Positions 35,714 through 45,213 of a DNA stretch of 64,000 nt are shown in pieces (position 1 is the stretch's first letter; the number at the start of each line of letters is the position of its first letter). The notes under the pieces were generated by a model, which saw only the letters and a program-made list of their open reading frames with translations, searched no databases and had not been told where the DNA came from. Made by a program: the position numbers and the translations under genes. Origin of the DNA: Ignavibacteria bacterium (GTDB taxonomy: Bacteria; Bacteroidota; Ignavibacteria; Kapaibacteriales; Kapaibacteriaceae); assembly GCA_016707005.1 (NCBI GenBank), contig JADJIQ010000004.1, forward strand, positions 310,001 through 374,000, read 5' to 3'.

Positions 35714-37288
35714 TTAGAATCGACAATAGAATACGGCCGTATACACTCCGGCAACTGAAGAATCAACGTAAACAGGGGCATGCTGGAATGTGGTCTTCAT
35801 TCGATACGACATTGGGCCAGATTGATCTGGATCTGGAATCTCTATCGTTCTTGATTCACGTGACGAATTGAATGGTCTACTGCGAGATACTATCAGATAG
35901 TCAACGTCATATTCTCGAAGGACTACTTGCAAGTCCTTCTCCGCTGAAATACACGTTAACAAATGAATATCTGCCATGAGCCCCTCCAATTGCGTGACCG
36001 GCCGTTCTATGATACTGGCAGTAAGCCCCGCCCGATCACCCATGGCATAACGACCACCTTTTGCACGGGAGAATTCTCGCAGTCGTAGAGCGGTAGACTC
36101 GATTCCGAGATAGTCTGGCTGAATCACGGACCGTCCCAGCATCATTTCAGGAAACACAACAAATGCGATCGATATCACTGCCGGAGCTATCCACTGCATG
36201 TATCTATTCAAGTGGTTTCTTCCAGCAACGCCCTCCGTTGTTACTGTAAACACGATACATCCAATCATTACAAATGACGGTACTGTCCAATAAAGGTGCC
36301 AAATCCAAAGGATCCAATCGCTACGGAATCCGGCAATGAGTATAGATCCTGCCGGAATCAGAAAACCGATGTAGACCATGATCCAACGCATCGATATCGG
36401 CCGCCTACGAAACACCATCCAAACAAGGATGATCACAGATAGCAATACAAAAGCTCCATATCCAACAACTCTCTTGCTTCTTGCGAGATCCTGAATCATA
36501 TGTCCACTGAAGATGAAATCGGCACGATGCAGACCTTTAGCTAGACCAGAGACAGGGATTATATGGCCAAAGTGAAGGTGATTGTAGATGAAATACAGGA
36601 GAACAGGCGTTAAGCCCAAGAATATTGAGATCGACAACAACACCAAACGCTTGTGATCTAGCCGGCTACGCCACAGAAACAATAGCATTGGCAAGAGAAC
36701 AAAAGGGCCAATATCGAGTCGAGCCAATATTGCCAGACTCGCAATGAACGCCAACAAGAAGACTTGTGAGGTCTGTGGCGGCACGTTCTTCTTCAACACC
36801 ACCCAAAATCTATGAAAGAAGGCCACCGATAAGGGAAGTACGATCGATGATTCCATCCCACACAGATAGAACGCCAGTCCATAACAGTGCGCTCCAAGAA
36901 CCACCGTGGAGACCCACCAATGCTGTCCGAAAAGCAACTCAGAGAACGACCGAAGTTGGATGAAGGTTGTAATGGATAAGGCAGCGAGGAGAAGGAAGAG
37001 GAGAATCCAAAACAGGGTGAAATTGCTACCAGAGAGACCGACAAGGGATACAATGACTGCCATCCACAGTGGGTGGTATCCGTTTGTTTCCGTAATGCCG
37101 TCAAAGCTCGTAACACCGGTTTCTACAAATGACCTGGCAGGAATGAGGTAATAATAGAAGTCATCCGCCACAACAGTTTGATACGCTGTGGAACCATCAA
37201 CAACTGATATGATCGGTATTGAAAAGGCTACCAGTGACGAAAGAACTGCTAGCGTGAGAATAACCCTTCGATAAACCACGATCTGCAT
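35714..37288 (-). CDS. GT-C-type integral membrane glycosyltransferase, predicted
   Basis: A 524-aa polytopic membrane protein with about ten to twelve transmembrane helices. The N-terminal loop after the first helix carries the acidic pair DDFYYYL and, further on, GITETNGYHPLW. Both are characteristic of GT-C glycosyltransferases that use polyprenyl-phosphate sugars (ArnT/PMT-like fold). A soluble C-terminal domain (about 430-524) follows the last helix. The acceptor is not identifiable. It is the first gene of the mutS-hslO operon. The promoter is not clear; a TATATTGG on the minus strand near 37335 is only a weak match. Confidence 0.7.
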   Translation of the reverse strand: MQIVVYRRVILTLAVLSSLVAFSIPIISVVDGSTAYQTVVADDFYYYLIPARSFVETGVTSFDGITETNGYHPLWMAVIVSLVGLSGSNFTLFWILLFLLLAALSITTFIQLRSFSELLFGQHWWVSTVVLGAHCYGLAFYLCGMESSIVLPLSVAFFHRFWVVLKKNVPPQTSQVFLLAFIASLAILARLDIGPFVLLPMLLFLWRSRLDHKRLVLLSISIFLGLTPVLLYFIYNHLHFGHIIPVSGLAKGLHRADFIFSGHMIQDLARSKRVVGYGAFVLLSVIILVWMVFRRRPISMRWIMVYIGFLIPAGSILIAGFRSDWILWIWHLYWTVPSFVMIGCIVFTVTTEGVAGRNHLNRYMQWIAPAVISIAFVVFPEMMLGRSVIQPDYLGIESTALRLREFSRAKGGRYAMGDRAGLTASIIERPVTQLEGLMADIHLLTCISAEKDLQVVLREYDVDYLIVSRSRPFNSSRESRTIEIPDPDQSGPMSYRMKTTFQHAPVYVDSSVAGVYTAVFYCRF

Positions 37289-37430
37289 AGCACATTCGAA
37301 GACAATTGAAGTTGGTGATGAGGGCAGGCCAATATACTATCGTTACGAGAACATGCACTGAGGTGCAACCTTGTTCAGATGACGGCGTATCTGCACCCCG
37401 TCTTCCAGTTTCATTTCCATTGAGGTCAAC

Positions 37431-37970
37431 ATGACCACTCTCCTCACCCTCTCGATCATCACCCTTTCTAGCCTCTTTCTCAATCCCGATTCCGCAGCAC
37501 GCCTGGTGGAGGAAGCTCGTGTAAGCACGATGCGCCACACTGTTCTTGTCGACAAGTCACCAATCATTAAGATCGATTGTGACGCCGGCGACATCCGAAT
37601 CGTCAGCTGGCTGTCAGACAAGGTCACCGTTCAAAGTTCGGGTTCAGAGGGCATCCTTGAGCGGAGCCAGGTCAACGGCGGGAGCACAGTGCTCTTCCAC
37701 CACAAGGAAGCTGATCAAGCGGTATCTCAGGATATCCTGCCTGCAATTCATACCATCTATGTTCCGGCCAACGCCGTCGTTGAGGTTTTCCTTGCGGCCG
37801 GTAATGTGACCGTGGATGGCGCACTTTCCAACCTATCGGTGAACGTCGACCGCGGCAACGTCATACTTCGAAACGTTGCCGGTACACAGGAGATCCTCAC
37901 GGCTGACGGCACGATCACACGCGAGAACACGGGCGACCCAACATCCATGCCTTCAGAAACTTCGCTCTAG
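37431..37970 (+). CDS. Exported DUF4097-like beta-strand-repeat protein
   Basis: A 179-aa protein with a short signal-like start (residues 1-22). The body is short beta strands with the pattern IKIDCDAGDIRIVSW, VTVQSSG, VEVFLAAGNVTVDG and LSVNVDRGNVILRN, as in DUF4097/putative adhesin beta-solenoid proteins. TGAGGT lies five bases upstream of ATG 37431. It stands alone between the divergent GT-C operon and tRNA-Ser. Function unknown; family members occur as periplasmic or anchored beta-solenoids. The end (TGDPTSMPSETSL) looks disordered. Confidence 0.65.
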   Translation: MTTLLTLSIITLSSLFLNPDSAARLVEEARVSTMRHTVLVDKSPIIKIDCDAGDIRIVSWLSDKVTVQSSGSEGILERSQVNGGSTVLFHHKEADQAVSQDILPAIHTIYVPANAVVEVFLAAGNVTVDGALSNLSVNVDRGNVILRNVAGTQEILTADGTITRENTGDPTSMPSETSL

Positions 37971-37977
37971 CTTGTGT

Positions 37978-38006
37978 TTGAGTTTCCTTCGGTCGTCGTA
38001 TCTTTG
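37978..38006 (+). promoter_or_regulatory. Promoter of tRNA-Ser (TTG-N18-TATCTTTG)
   Basis: TTG at 37978-37980 and TATCTTTG at 37999-38006 with 18 bases between them match both elements of the Bacteroidota housekeeping promoter. The mature tRNA begins 12 bases after the -7 box, a short 5' leader for RNase P. Confidence 0.75.
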
Positions 38007-38018
38007 TGCTCTCCGTAG

Positions 38019-38109
38019 GGAGAGGTGGCCGAGTGGCTGAAGGCAACGGTTTGCTAAACCGTCTTAGGGGTTTTAACCTCTAACGAGGGTTCGAATCCCT
38101 CCCTCTCCG
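38019..38109 (+). tRNA. tRNA-Ser (anticodon GCT)
   Basis: A 91-nt class II tRNA. GGAGAGG pairs with CCTCTCC as the acceptor stem, the D arm is GGCCGAGTGGCTGAAGGC, and the anticodon arm ACGGTTTGCTAAACCGT carries GCT, reading AGC/AGU serine codons. A long variable arm (about 20 nt) and the T loop GTTCGAATC follow. CCA is not encoded. It has its own promoter and terminator. Confidence 0.97.
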
Positions 38110-38118
38110 CACTTTTTC

Positions 38119-38147
38119 AGCCCTGCGCTTCTGCGTGGGGCTTTTTT
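38119..38147 (+). terminator. Intrinsic terminator of tRNA-Ser
   Basis: AGCCCTGCGC and GCGTGGGGCT form a 10-bp stem (two G-T pairs) with loop TTCT, followed directly by six T residues. It lies ten bases after the tRNA. Confidence 0.85.
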
Positions 38148-38173
38148 ATTCCGATCGGTAGTACTTCCAGCCA

Positions 38174-38653
38174 ATGTCAGACGAACGCGTCATACGGACC
38201 ATCGTTACCAACCGCAAAGCCTTGCATGAATTCGAGGTGATCCAGCGGTTCGAGGCAGGCATTGCGCTTACCGGTACCGAGGTGAAGTCTCTCCGGGCCG
38301 GAAAGGTGAATATGGCAGATGCCTATGCCACCTTTCCGTCGAGGACCGTTGATGAACTGTTTCTGATCGGACTTCACATCAATCCGTATGATTTTGGAAA
38401 CCGAGAGAATCACGACCCTATGCGCAAGAGGAAACTCTTGCTCAAGGCAAATGAACTGCATCGGCTTCGGGAATCGATCGAAGAAAAGGGGCTGACTGTT
38501 GTGCCCCTTTCCCTCTACTTCTCCGGACCGTATGTGAAGGTGGAACTGGGATTGATGCGCGGAAAGAAACTCTACGACAAACGTGCTGCTACCAAGGAGC
38601 GCGAACTACAACGAGAAGTGCAGCGCGGTCGGCGCGACCTGGAAGGATCTTGA
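38174..38653 (+). CDS. smpB: SsrA-binding protein SmpB
   Basis: A 159-aa SmpB, which delivers tmRNA to stalled ribosomes for trans-translation. Family segments are NRKALHEFEVIQRFEAGIAL near the start, GTEVKSLRAGKVN (about 34-46), INPYDFGN, and the basic C-terminal tail with GKKLYDKR then many Lys/Arg that inserts into the ribosomal A-site channel. It overlaps the tyrS leader: its stop is followed by the tyrS ATG within five bases. The ssrA gene itself was not found in this window. Confidence 0.97.
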   Translation: MSDERVIRTIVTNRKALHEFEVIQRFEAGIALTGTEVKSLRAGKVNMADAYATFPSRTVDELFLIGLHINPYDFGNRENHDPMRKRKLLLKANELHRLRESIEEKGLTVVPLSLYFSGPYVKVELGLMRGKKLYDKRAATKERELQREVQRGRRDLEGS

Positions 38654-38655
38654 TC

Positions 38656-39867
38656 ATGCTCAGCGTGAACGAACAACTGGCCATTATCCAACAGAACGCA
38701 GTGGATCTGCTTCCTGTTGAAGACCTCGTTCGCAAGCTCGAACGTTCTGTTGCTACTAAGAATCCACTGAGAGTGAAGTTAGGATTAGACCCCAGCAGAC
38801 CGGACATCCATATCGGTCATGCCGTTGTCCTCACAAAGCTCCGACAGTTCCAGGATCTCGGTCACACGGTGGTGCTGATCATCGGCGACTTCACGGCCAT
38901 GATCGGCGACCCAACAGGGAAGTCAAAAACGCGTCCGGCCCTCACTCTTGAAGAAACACGTGAGAACGGCAAGACCTATGTTGACCAAGCGTCTCGCGTT
39001 CTCGATATGTCGCGCACAGAGGTGGTCTACAATTCCGCCTGGCTCGATGCCATGAGTTTCAAGGAAGTGATCGCACTCTCTGCCAAGTATACCGTTGCCC
39101 AGCTGCTTGAGCGTGATGACTTCACAAAACGGTATCGCGGTGGTGAACCCATCAGCGTCCACGAATTCCTGTATCCCCTCTCGCAGGCATACGATTCGGT
39201 TGCCGTGCGCAGCGATATCGAACTGGGTGGCACAGATCAAAAGTTCAACCTTTTGGTCGGACGCGAGATCATGCGCTCGTATGGGCACGAACCGCAGTGT
39301 ATCCTAACCATGCCGATCCTTGAAGGCACAGACGGCGTGGAGAAGATGAGTAAGTCTCTTGGCAATTACATCGGACTCACGGAGTCACCAAAGGACATGT
39401 TCGGGAAGACGATGTCGATTCCGGATACCCTGATCGCCAAGTACCTTCGCTATGCTTGCTTCGCATCAGACGAAGAAGTATCGACTCTTGAGAAGGGGCT
39501 TGCTGACGGATCTGTGCACCCGCGCAATGCAAAAGTGGACGTCGCGAAACGCATCGTTGCCCAATATCACGGACAAGAGGCCGGGAACGAAGCGTTCGCT
39601 GAATTTGAGCGGATCTTTGTCAAGAAGGATATTCCGGATCAGATACCGGATCACGGACTATCCGCAGAAGAACCACACGACATCGTGAGCATCCTCGTTG
39701 GCGTCGGCTTCTCAACATCCAAGAGTGAAGCCCGCAGGCTTATCACCGGCGGCGGTGTCTCCCTCGACGGCGAGCGCATCACGGACCCTGCATCGATCGT
39801 CGACGTCTCGTCACCGCGCATCCTTCGTGCAGGTAAACTCCGGTTCCTCCGCCTGATGCGTGCATGA
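38656..39867 (+). CDS. tyrS: Tyrosyl-tRNA synthetase
   Basis: A 403-aa class I synthetase of the TyrS type. The signatures HIGH (in PDIHIGHAV, about residues 45-53) and KMSKS (in VEKMSKSLGN, about 230) are both present. The C-terminal S4-type RNA-binding region (about 335-403, SKSEARRLITGGGV) is complete. ATG 38656 is preceded by GGAAGGA at eight bases, which rules out the upstream in-frame TTG. It is flanked by smpB and a LipM-like gene with a four-base overlap (ATGA at 39864), so smpB-tyrS-lipM-lipoprotein is probably one transcript. Confidence 0.96.
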   Translation: MLSVNEQLAIIQQNAVDLLPVEDLVRKLERSVATKNPLRVKLGLDPSRPDIHIGHAVVLTKLRQFQDLGHTVVLIIGDFTAMIGDPTGKSKTRPALTLEETRENGKTYVDQASRVLDMSRTEVVYNSAWLDAMSFKEVIALSAKYTVAQLLERDDFTKRYRGGEPISVHEFLYPLSQAYDSVAVRSDIELGGTDQKFNLLVGREIMRSYGHEPQCILTMPILEGTDGVEKMSKSLGNYIGLTESPKDMFGKTMSIPDTLIAKYLRYACFASDEEVSTLEKGLADGSVHPRNAKVDVAKRIVAQYHGQEAGNEAFAEFERIFVKKDIPDQIPDHGLSAEEPHDIVSILVGVGFSTSKSEARRLITGGGVSLDGERITDPASIVDVSSPRILRAGKLRFLRLMRA

Positions 39868-40619
39868 TCGTCCGAGTTGACCATGACGGGTCAGCATCCG
39901 GTGCCGCCAACATGGCACGAGATCTGTCAATGCTCGAAGACGTGCGAAACAATGTTGCAGACATCTTGTTTCGCACCTACACCTGGGATCCGTGGTGCGT
40001 ATCACTTGGTCGTAACCAACCGGAAACATCGATCGACGCAGAACGCTGCGAGGCGTCTGGGTTCGACATTGTTCGCAGACCTACAGGAGGCAGGGCCGTC
40101 CTCCATGCGAACGAACTCACCTACTGCATCGTTGTTCGCCTCGGTCCATCACGAACGGCTCGAGATGTCTATGCCCGCGTACACGAGGCATTGTTCACCA
40201 TACTCACAGACCATGTTCCCGATCTGGCATTCTCTGGTGTTCCTACCGATCTGAGGACGCATTATGCTTCAACCGGCGCTCTTGGTCAGGTCTGTTTCAC
40301 CTCCCATGCCCGAAGCGAGATCATGAGCGGCACCCGCAAGGTTGTTGGTTCTGCTCAGCGTGTGATCGACGGCATCGTACTACAGCATGGGAGTATCCTC
40401 TGCGGTTCGGGACATGAACGGATATCAGACCTTGTGCACACAGATGAGCGCCAACGAGAATTCCTCCAAGCGGAGATCGGACGTTCAAGCGTAACGCTCT
40501 CTGAGTTAGCACAAAGAGAGGTGTTGCCGGTCGAAGTGGTTCGCTGGCTGACGTCTGGTGATGAGAACATCGAGACATACATTCGTCGTAGTTTCGACCA
40601 CCTTCAAGACACCCACTGA
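39864..40619 (+). CDS. LipM-like octanoyltransferase / lipoate ligase family
   Basis: A 251-aa member of the LplA/LipB/LipM fold that attaches octanoyl or lipoyl groups to E2 and GcvH proteins. RRPTGGRAVLH (about 71-81) is the conserved substrate loop, and GTRKVVGSAQR (about 156-166) holds the catalytic-type Lys region. Cys144 in GQVCF matches the position of the LipM acyl-thioester cysteine, which favours octanoyltransferase over lipoate ligase. The fused 2-oxoacid dehydrogenase E1 gene at 56363 belongs to a lipoate-dependent complex that would need this product. ATGA overlap with tyrS. Confidence 0.8.
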   Translation: MIVRVDHDGSASGAANMARDLSMLEDVRNNVADILFRTYTWDPWCVSLGRNQPETSIDAERCEASGFDIVRRPTGGRAVLHANELTYCIVVRLGPSRTARDVYARVHEALFTILTDHVPDLAFSGVPTDLRTHYASTGALGQVCFTSHARSEIMSGTRKVVGSAQRVIDGIVLQHGSILCGSGHERISDLVHTDERQREFLQAEIGRSSVTLSELAQREVLPVEVVRWLTSGDENIETYIRRSFDHLQDTH

Positions 40620-40639
40620 CCATACCATCGGACACCCCC

Positions 40640-41446
40640 ATGCGCATCATCCTTGTCATTGTCGTTGTTGCGTCAGCTCTTCTCACCGGGTGTTTACGCT
40701 CTTCCATGTCCGTCCTCGTTCGTAAGGACGGCACGGCCGTTGTCACTGATACGTTGATGCTTACGCCGTCCACGTTGAAGATGTGGGAAGAGATGGCGAA
40801 GGCAACAAAGACTCCGCTGCAAACCTTGCTCAAGGAGCAATGGAGTGATTCGGCGATGTATGCTGAGGCCTCTAAAATGGGGCCGGGTGTGAGTGTACGA
40901 TCTGTGAAGTTTGTGAAATCCTCAAAGGGGGCCGGATATGTGGCGATCTATGATGCCAAGGACATCGGGACGCTCAGTATCAGCAAGAACGCGTTTCATG
41001 AACACATGAACACCCCTGACCCGAGCAAGAAGTCTGCGCCATCCTATGTACGATTCACCCGAGTTGGCTCGCGGATCACCGTGAACAATATGCCCCTTGC
41101 ACCGGAACCGAAGAACGACTCGGCTGCGACTCCTTCTGACGAAGAGGTGCGGCAGCAGCTTACAATGGTGAAGAAGTTCATGACGGACCTCGAGATCGCC
41201 ATTCGCATTGTGGTTGAACCAGGTATTGCCTCCACCGATGCAACCTATGTTCAGCAGAACACGATCACTGTCATCGACCTGCCGTTCAACAAGATCATCG
41301 CACGGTTCGAAAAGGATCCAAGCGTGTTTCGGATCATGCAGGGAATTCCAACACCAGAACCATGGTCGTTGGAAAGGGGCTTCAATAGCCTCGGCACGGC
41401 TGCCAAGATGGAAACGAAGGAAGTGTTCTCGTTCGAGATGAAGTGA
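40640..41446 (+). CDS. Hypothetical lipoprotein
   Basis: A 268-aa protein with a signal peptide and clear lipobox LLTGC (Cys at about 18). The mature part begins with LRSSMSVLVRKDGTAVVTDTL, a strand pattern seen in several uncharacterised lipoproteins where a short beta motif follows the acylated Cys. The rest has alternating strands and a Lys/Glu-rich stretch (about 150-200). No catalytic motif is recognised. It lies 20 bases after the LipM-like gene and converges on the DUF1460 gene with ten bases between stops. Function unknown. Confidence 0.65.
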   Translation: MRIILVIVVVASALLTGCLRSSMSVLVRKDGTAVVTDTLMLTPSTLKMWEEMAKATKTPLQTLLKEQWSDSAMYAEASKMGPGVSVRSVKFVKSSKGAGYVAIYDAKDIGTLSISKNAFHEHMNTPDPSKKSAPSYVRFTRVGSRITVNNMPLAPEPKNDSAATPSDEEVRQQLTMVKKFMTDLEIAIRIVVEPGIASTDATYVQQNTITVIDLPFNKIIARFEKDPSVFRIMQGIPTPEPWSLERGFNSLGTAAKMETKEVFSFEMK

Positions 41447-41456
41447 CGTTTGTGCG

Positions 41457-42323
41457 TTACACTTCCAGCGGACGTACCACGCTGATTCCCGTGTGCGACT
41501 TCACACCATTGACGTAGTCGCTGATGCGACCGTCCAGGATCACCTTCTTCTTCTGTGACGAAGCATGCATGATGCGGGCCGTATCGCCATCACGAATGAT
41601 GAGCCCGGTGTGGGCATAGTCCAAACCGCTCTTCGATGTCGCGATCGCAACGATATCTCCCGTTTGAAGCCGTGATTCGACCGCTTCGATGCGTTCTTTG
41701 GGAATGATGTATCTAGTGGTAGCTCCGAGCGAACGTTCGATCTCAGCCATACGCTGCACGAGGAGACTATCCTCTTTGAGAGGTCTGTAATATTTCGGGT
41801 TCTGTGACATGAAGTTCACGCGGATCGGGAACAACTCGCCGTCGATCTCACGTGAAATGTCTCGAACTACGTTCTTCTTGACGTTATCCTCGATCCACTC
41901 CGACGTGTAGTGAAGTCGAGTTGTATAGTCACCGAGATTCCCGCTCCGATATCGCGTAAACGTGATCTCCTTCACGAGGTCATCCCAGCCTGACTTCCCC
42001 TTCTTGATAACACGGGAGATATCGAGCACATTCTCAAAGAACGTCACACAATCAAGACCCGTGAGATCGATCCGGCATGTCTCCGGCCCGTCGCCCTCAA
42101 GTGTGCCTCCCACATAGGGCGTTCCAAGGAACAGTTCGCCGATGTGCCCCATCAAGGGGCCCATGGCGAGCTTGTCCCAGCCGTCGGAAGATGACCGACG
42201 AACGGCCTGACTGTAGATGTACCGCGACGTTGCCTGGGGATCAGAGTTCTTCTTTCTGCTATAACGCAGATTCTGAAGGACAAATGGAGTGGCGAGCAGG
42301 GCGAGAAATGATCTGCGTTGCAT
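41457..42323 (-). CDS. DUF1460 amidase-like (NlpC/P60-fold) exported protein
   Basis: A 288-aa protein with the RRSF start and hydrophobic run of a Tat-like or Sec signal (residues 3-18). The DUF1460 core (N-acetylmuramoyl-L-alanine amidase-like) shows the catalytic Cys92 in GLDCVTFFEN and the His in DYAHTGLIIR (about 237), plus HASSQKKKVILDGRISDYV near the end. It would hydrolyse peptidoglycan stems or similar amide bonds in the periplasm. Three bases separate it from the upstream aspS stop, suggesting co-transcription. Confidence 0.8.
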   Translation of the reverse strand: MQRRSFLALLATPFVLQNLRYSRKKNSDPQATSRYIYSQAVRRSSSDGWDKLAMGPLMGHIGELFLGTPYVGGTLEGDGPETCRIDLTGLDCVTFFENVLDISRVIKKGKSGWDDLVKEITFTRYRSGNLGDYTTRLHYTSEWIEDNVKKNVVRDISREIDGELFPIRVNFMSQNPKYYRPLKEDSLLVQRMAEIERSLGATTRYIIPKERIEAVESRLQTGDIVAIATSKSGLDYAHTGLIIRDGDTARIMHASSQKKKVILDGRISDYVNGVKSHTGISVVRPLEV

Positions 42324-42326
42324 CGT

Positions 42327-44096
42327 TTATGATCGAGTTAGTGCGATCCCGAGATCACCGAGTTGTTTGGTATCAACATCTGAAGGGCAACCATCCATGA
42401 GTGAGAGACCCGAAGTTGTCTTCGGGAATGCGATCACGTCGCGGATGTTGTCGGTTCCGCACAGGAGCATCACAAGCCTGTCGAATCCAAAGGCGATCCC
42501 ACCATGAGGCGGCGCGCCGAATCGCAATGCGTTGAGAAGGAATCCGAACTTTGCATCCGCATCTTCACGAGCAAAGCCGAGGAGATCGAACATCGTTTGC
42601 TGTACGTCGTTGGTATGGATCCGGATGGAGCCCCCTGCTGCTTCATAGCCATTGATCACTAGGTCATGCGCAATGGCACGAGCATGTGTTGGGTCATTGG
42701 ACAGCAATGGAACGTCATCGGTCATCGGTGCAGTGAACGGATGGTGTCGAGCGATCCATCGACTCTCTTCTTCGCTGTACTCAAGGAGTGGGAACTCCGT
42801 GATCCAGTGGAAGGAATACGTTCCCGCAACACTCTCGAGGACACCTGTTCGGCGCGCTACCTCGGTTCGGAGTGACCCGGCGATGATGCAGGCACGCTCC
42901 CACTCTCCCGGTGCAAAGAGGAGGAGGTCTCCGTCTTCTGCGCCGAGTTCCAAGAGAAGAAGATCGCGCTGTTCATCGGTTAGCGTCTTGATGAACGAAC
43001 CGCTCACTTCACCGCCAACAACCTTGAGCCACGGTAGCCCCTTGGCTCCATACTTCTTTGCATGTTCCCCAAGTTCATCGATCTGTTTGCGAGAGAACGA
43101 GCCACAGCCCTTTGCATTCAAGGCCATCACAACGTTTCCGGAAGCCACCGCCTCAGAGAATACCGTAAATCCAGATGCGCCGGCCGTGGCGGTCACGTTG
43201 GTCAGCTCCAAGCCATATCGTAGGTCGGGCTTGTCAGATCCGTAGCGCTCCATTGCTGTTTTGAACGGCATACGCAGGAACGGACCGGCTACTTCGTAGT
43301 TCAGGATCTCTTTCCATGCCTTTGTGATGAATCGCTCGGTGAGGGCAAGGATATCATCCTGGGTGATGAACGACATCTCAACATCGATCTGCGTGAATTC
43401 AGGTTGACGGTCTGCGCGCAGGTCCTCATCGCGGAAACACTTTACGATCTGCATGTACTTGTCGAAGCCCGACACCATCAGCAGTTGCTTGAACAGCTGC
43501 GGTGATTGCGGCAGCGCATAGAAACGTCCCTTGTTGATCCGGCTCGGGACAAGGAAGTCGCGGGCCCCTTCCGGAGTGGACTTCGTAAGGACCGGAGTCT
43601 CTATCTCCACAAACCCTTCTTCTTCGAAGAATCGGTGAGTTATCTGATAGAGCTTGTTGCGCACAAGAAAGTTCTTTTGAAGCACCGGACGACGGAGATC
43701 GAGATACCTATAAGTCAAACGCAGTTCTTCATTCGTTCCGAGGTCATCCACGATCTCAAACGGAGTAACATCGGCTGCATTGATGATGCCGATCTCATCG
43801 GCGAGAACCTCCACCAATCCGGTTGGGATCTTCGGATTTGGATTCTCACGGAGCCGCACAGCCCCTTTCACCCAGAGAACATACTCTGAACGTACATCGC
43901 GGATCTGTTCGTCGAGTTCCGGACGGTGAGATGTATCGACAACGGCCTGGGTGACACCATCCCGATCGCGAAGATCAAGAAAGATGATGCCGCCATAGTC
44001 ACGGCGAGCATTGACCCATCCGTTCAGAACGACCTGTTGCCCTGCGTGCTCGGGGCGAAGTGTACCGCACGTTACTGTTCGTTGTTCGAAGCGCAT
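42327..44096 (-). CDS. aspS: Aspartyl-tRNA synthetase
   Basis: A 589-aa class IIb synthetase of bacterial length. The N-terminal OB-fold binds the anticodon. Motif 2 is FRDEDLRADRQPEFTQ (about 218-233). A bacterial insertion domain lies in the middle (about 300-430). Motif 3 is GGIAFGFDRLVMLLCG near residue 540. Length and insertion fit the bacterial AspRS type; whether it is discriminating or non-discriminating cannot be read by eye. It is followed by the DUF1460 gene and preceded by two glycosyltransferase genes on the same strand. Confidence 0.96.
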   Translation of the reverse strand: MRFEQRTVTCGTLRPEHAGQQVVLNGWVNARRDYGGIIFLDLRDRDGVTQAVVDTSHRPELDEQIRDVRSEYVLWVKGAVRLRENPNPKIPTGLVEVLADEIGIINAADVTPFEIVDDLGTNEELRLTYRYLDLRRPVLQKNFLVRNKLYQITHRFFEEEGFVEIETPVLTKSTPEGARDFLVPSRINKGRFYALPQSPQLFKQLLMVSGFDKYMQIVKCFRDEDLRADRQPEFTQIDVEMSFITQDDILALTERFITKAWKEILNYEVAGPFLRMPFKTAMERYGSDKPDLRYGLELTNVTATAGASGFTVFSEAVASGNVVMALNAKGCGSFSRKQIDELGEHAKKYGAKGLPWLKVVGGEVSGSFIKTLTDEQRDLLLLELGAEDGDLLLFAPGEWERACIIAGSLRTEVARRTGVLESVAGTYSFHWITEFPLLEYSEEESRWIARHHPFTAPMTDDVPLLSNDPTHARAIAHDLVINGYEAAGGSIRIHTNDVQQTMFDLLGFAREDADAKFGFLLNALRFGAPPHGGIAFGFDRLVMLLCGTDNIRDVIAFPKTTSGLSLMDGCPSDVDTKQLGDLGIALTRS

Positions 44097-44126
44097 GACA
44101 TTTCTGTGTTCTCGTAAACAATGAAT

Positions 44127-45212
44127 TTACGAAAGCAACTGGTCAACGGCCCTAATGATATCACGAACAGGTATCTCTGCGATGGTGCCCGTTGTGGTTT
44201 CCACAGGGAAGCAGACACTTGCATAGGGATACCACGGCATCAGATCGGCGCGGTCATGCACAAAGAGTACTACGCTTGGAACGTTGAAGGCGGAGGCCAA
44301 ATGGACCGACGAGGTGTCCGGCGTAAAGAAACTATCAAGCTGGGCGATGTTGGCCGCCCATGCCCGGAAGGACGATGTTGGCGGAATCACTCTGCAGCCT
44401 GTTCGTTGACCGATCCGTTGCTGCATGTCAAGATGCTGTGAAGCAGCCATCACAACAACTTCAACGGTTGGGTAGGTTCTCCGGCAGTGATCGATGATCT
44501 CTACGATCCCCTCTTCCGAATACATCCGTGAGATATCGGAACCTGAGATATTCACACCGAAGATCTTTGCGCTTGATGAGGGGGCTCGCATGATTGAAGA
44601 TGCACGCTCTTTGTCCTCTTCGCTCAGAGGAAATGCCAGGTGTAGGTCTGTCGCTACAGGGTCGATGGCGAACGGCCATAGGAGACGTGCGATGCGATCG
44701 ACGATGTGAACCGACGCACGATCTGCCAGCGGGACCACGTGAGTGTAGATGCCACGATTCTCCTTATCGATGCCAACGGCATATCGAGCACGCGAAGCGC
44801 GAATGAGCAATGCGGACGTGGACGAGGCATTGTCCATGAGGTCGATCACCACATCGTATCGCCTGGCGCGCAACGTCCGCCGTGTGCGCAGGAGTCCGGC
44901 AAGCCCCTTTTGATGGATGATCACGTCGTTGATAAAGGGATCAACAGCATCGCGCACGGTGATGTTGTTGGGTGACATCACCATATCGATCGTAGCCGCC
45001 GGGAATCTAGCACGCAAGGCACGGATCACGGGTACACTAACTAAGACATCTCCGATACGATCTTGACGAAGGACAAGGATCCTCACGGGATCTTCAACAG
45101 CAATAGCTAATTGCGGTGACGAGACCACGATCGGGATACGTTGTGCGCCGATGTGTCGGTTGAAACTCCGACGGAAAGCTAGCTCGATCGATTTGAGGAA
45201 GGAATTTGCCAC
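44127..45212 (-). CDS. Family 9 glycosyltransferase (heptosyltransferase-like), 2
   Basis: A 361-aa GT-B enzyme of family 9, the ADP-heptose:LPS heptosyltransferase family. RILVLRQDRIGDVLVSVPVIRALRAR, the N-terminal signature, appears at about residues 45-70. The C-terminal donor site region has the usual pattern FFTPDTSSVHLASAFNVPSVVLF (about 295-317). GTG 45212 starts one base after the stop of the upstream GT9 gene, with GGAG ten bases before it. The pair probably adds core sugars of lipopolysaccharide; actual sugar and acceptor are not resolved. Confidence 0.85.
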   Translation of the reverse strand: MANSFLKSIELAFRRSFNRHIGAQRIPIVVSSPQLAIAVEDPVRILVLRQDRIGDVLVSVPVIRALRARFPAATIDMVMSPNNITVRDAVDPFINDVIIHQKGLAGLLRTRRTLRARRYDVVIDLMDNASSTSALLIRASRARYAVGIDKENRGIYTHVVPLADRASVHIVDRIARLLWPFAIDPVATDLHLAFPLSEEDKERASSIMRAPSSSAKIFGVNISGSDISRMYSEEGIVEIIDHCRRTYPTVEVVVMAASQHLDMQQRIGQRTGCRVIPPTSSFRAWAANIAQLDSFFTPDTSSVHLASAFNVPSVVLFVHDRADLMPWYPYASVCFPVETTTGTIAEIPVRDIIRAVDQLLS

Positions 45213-45213
45213 G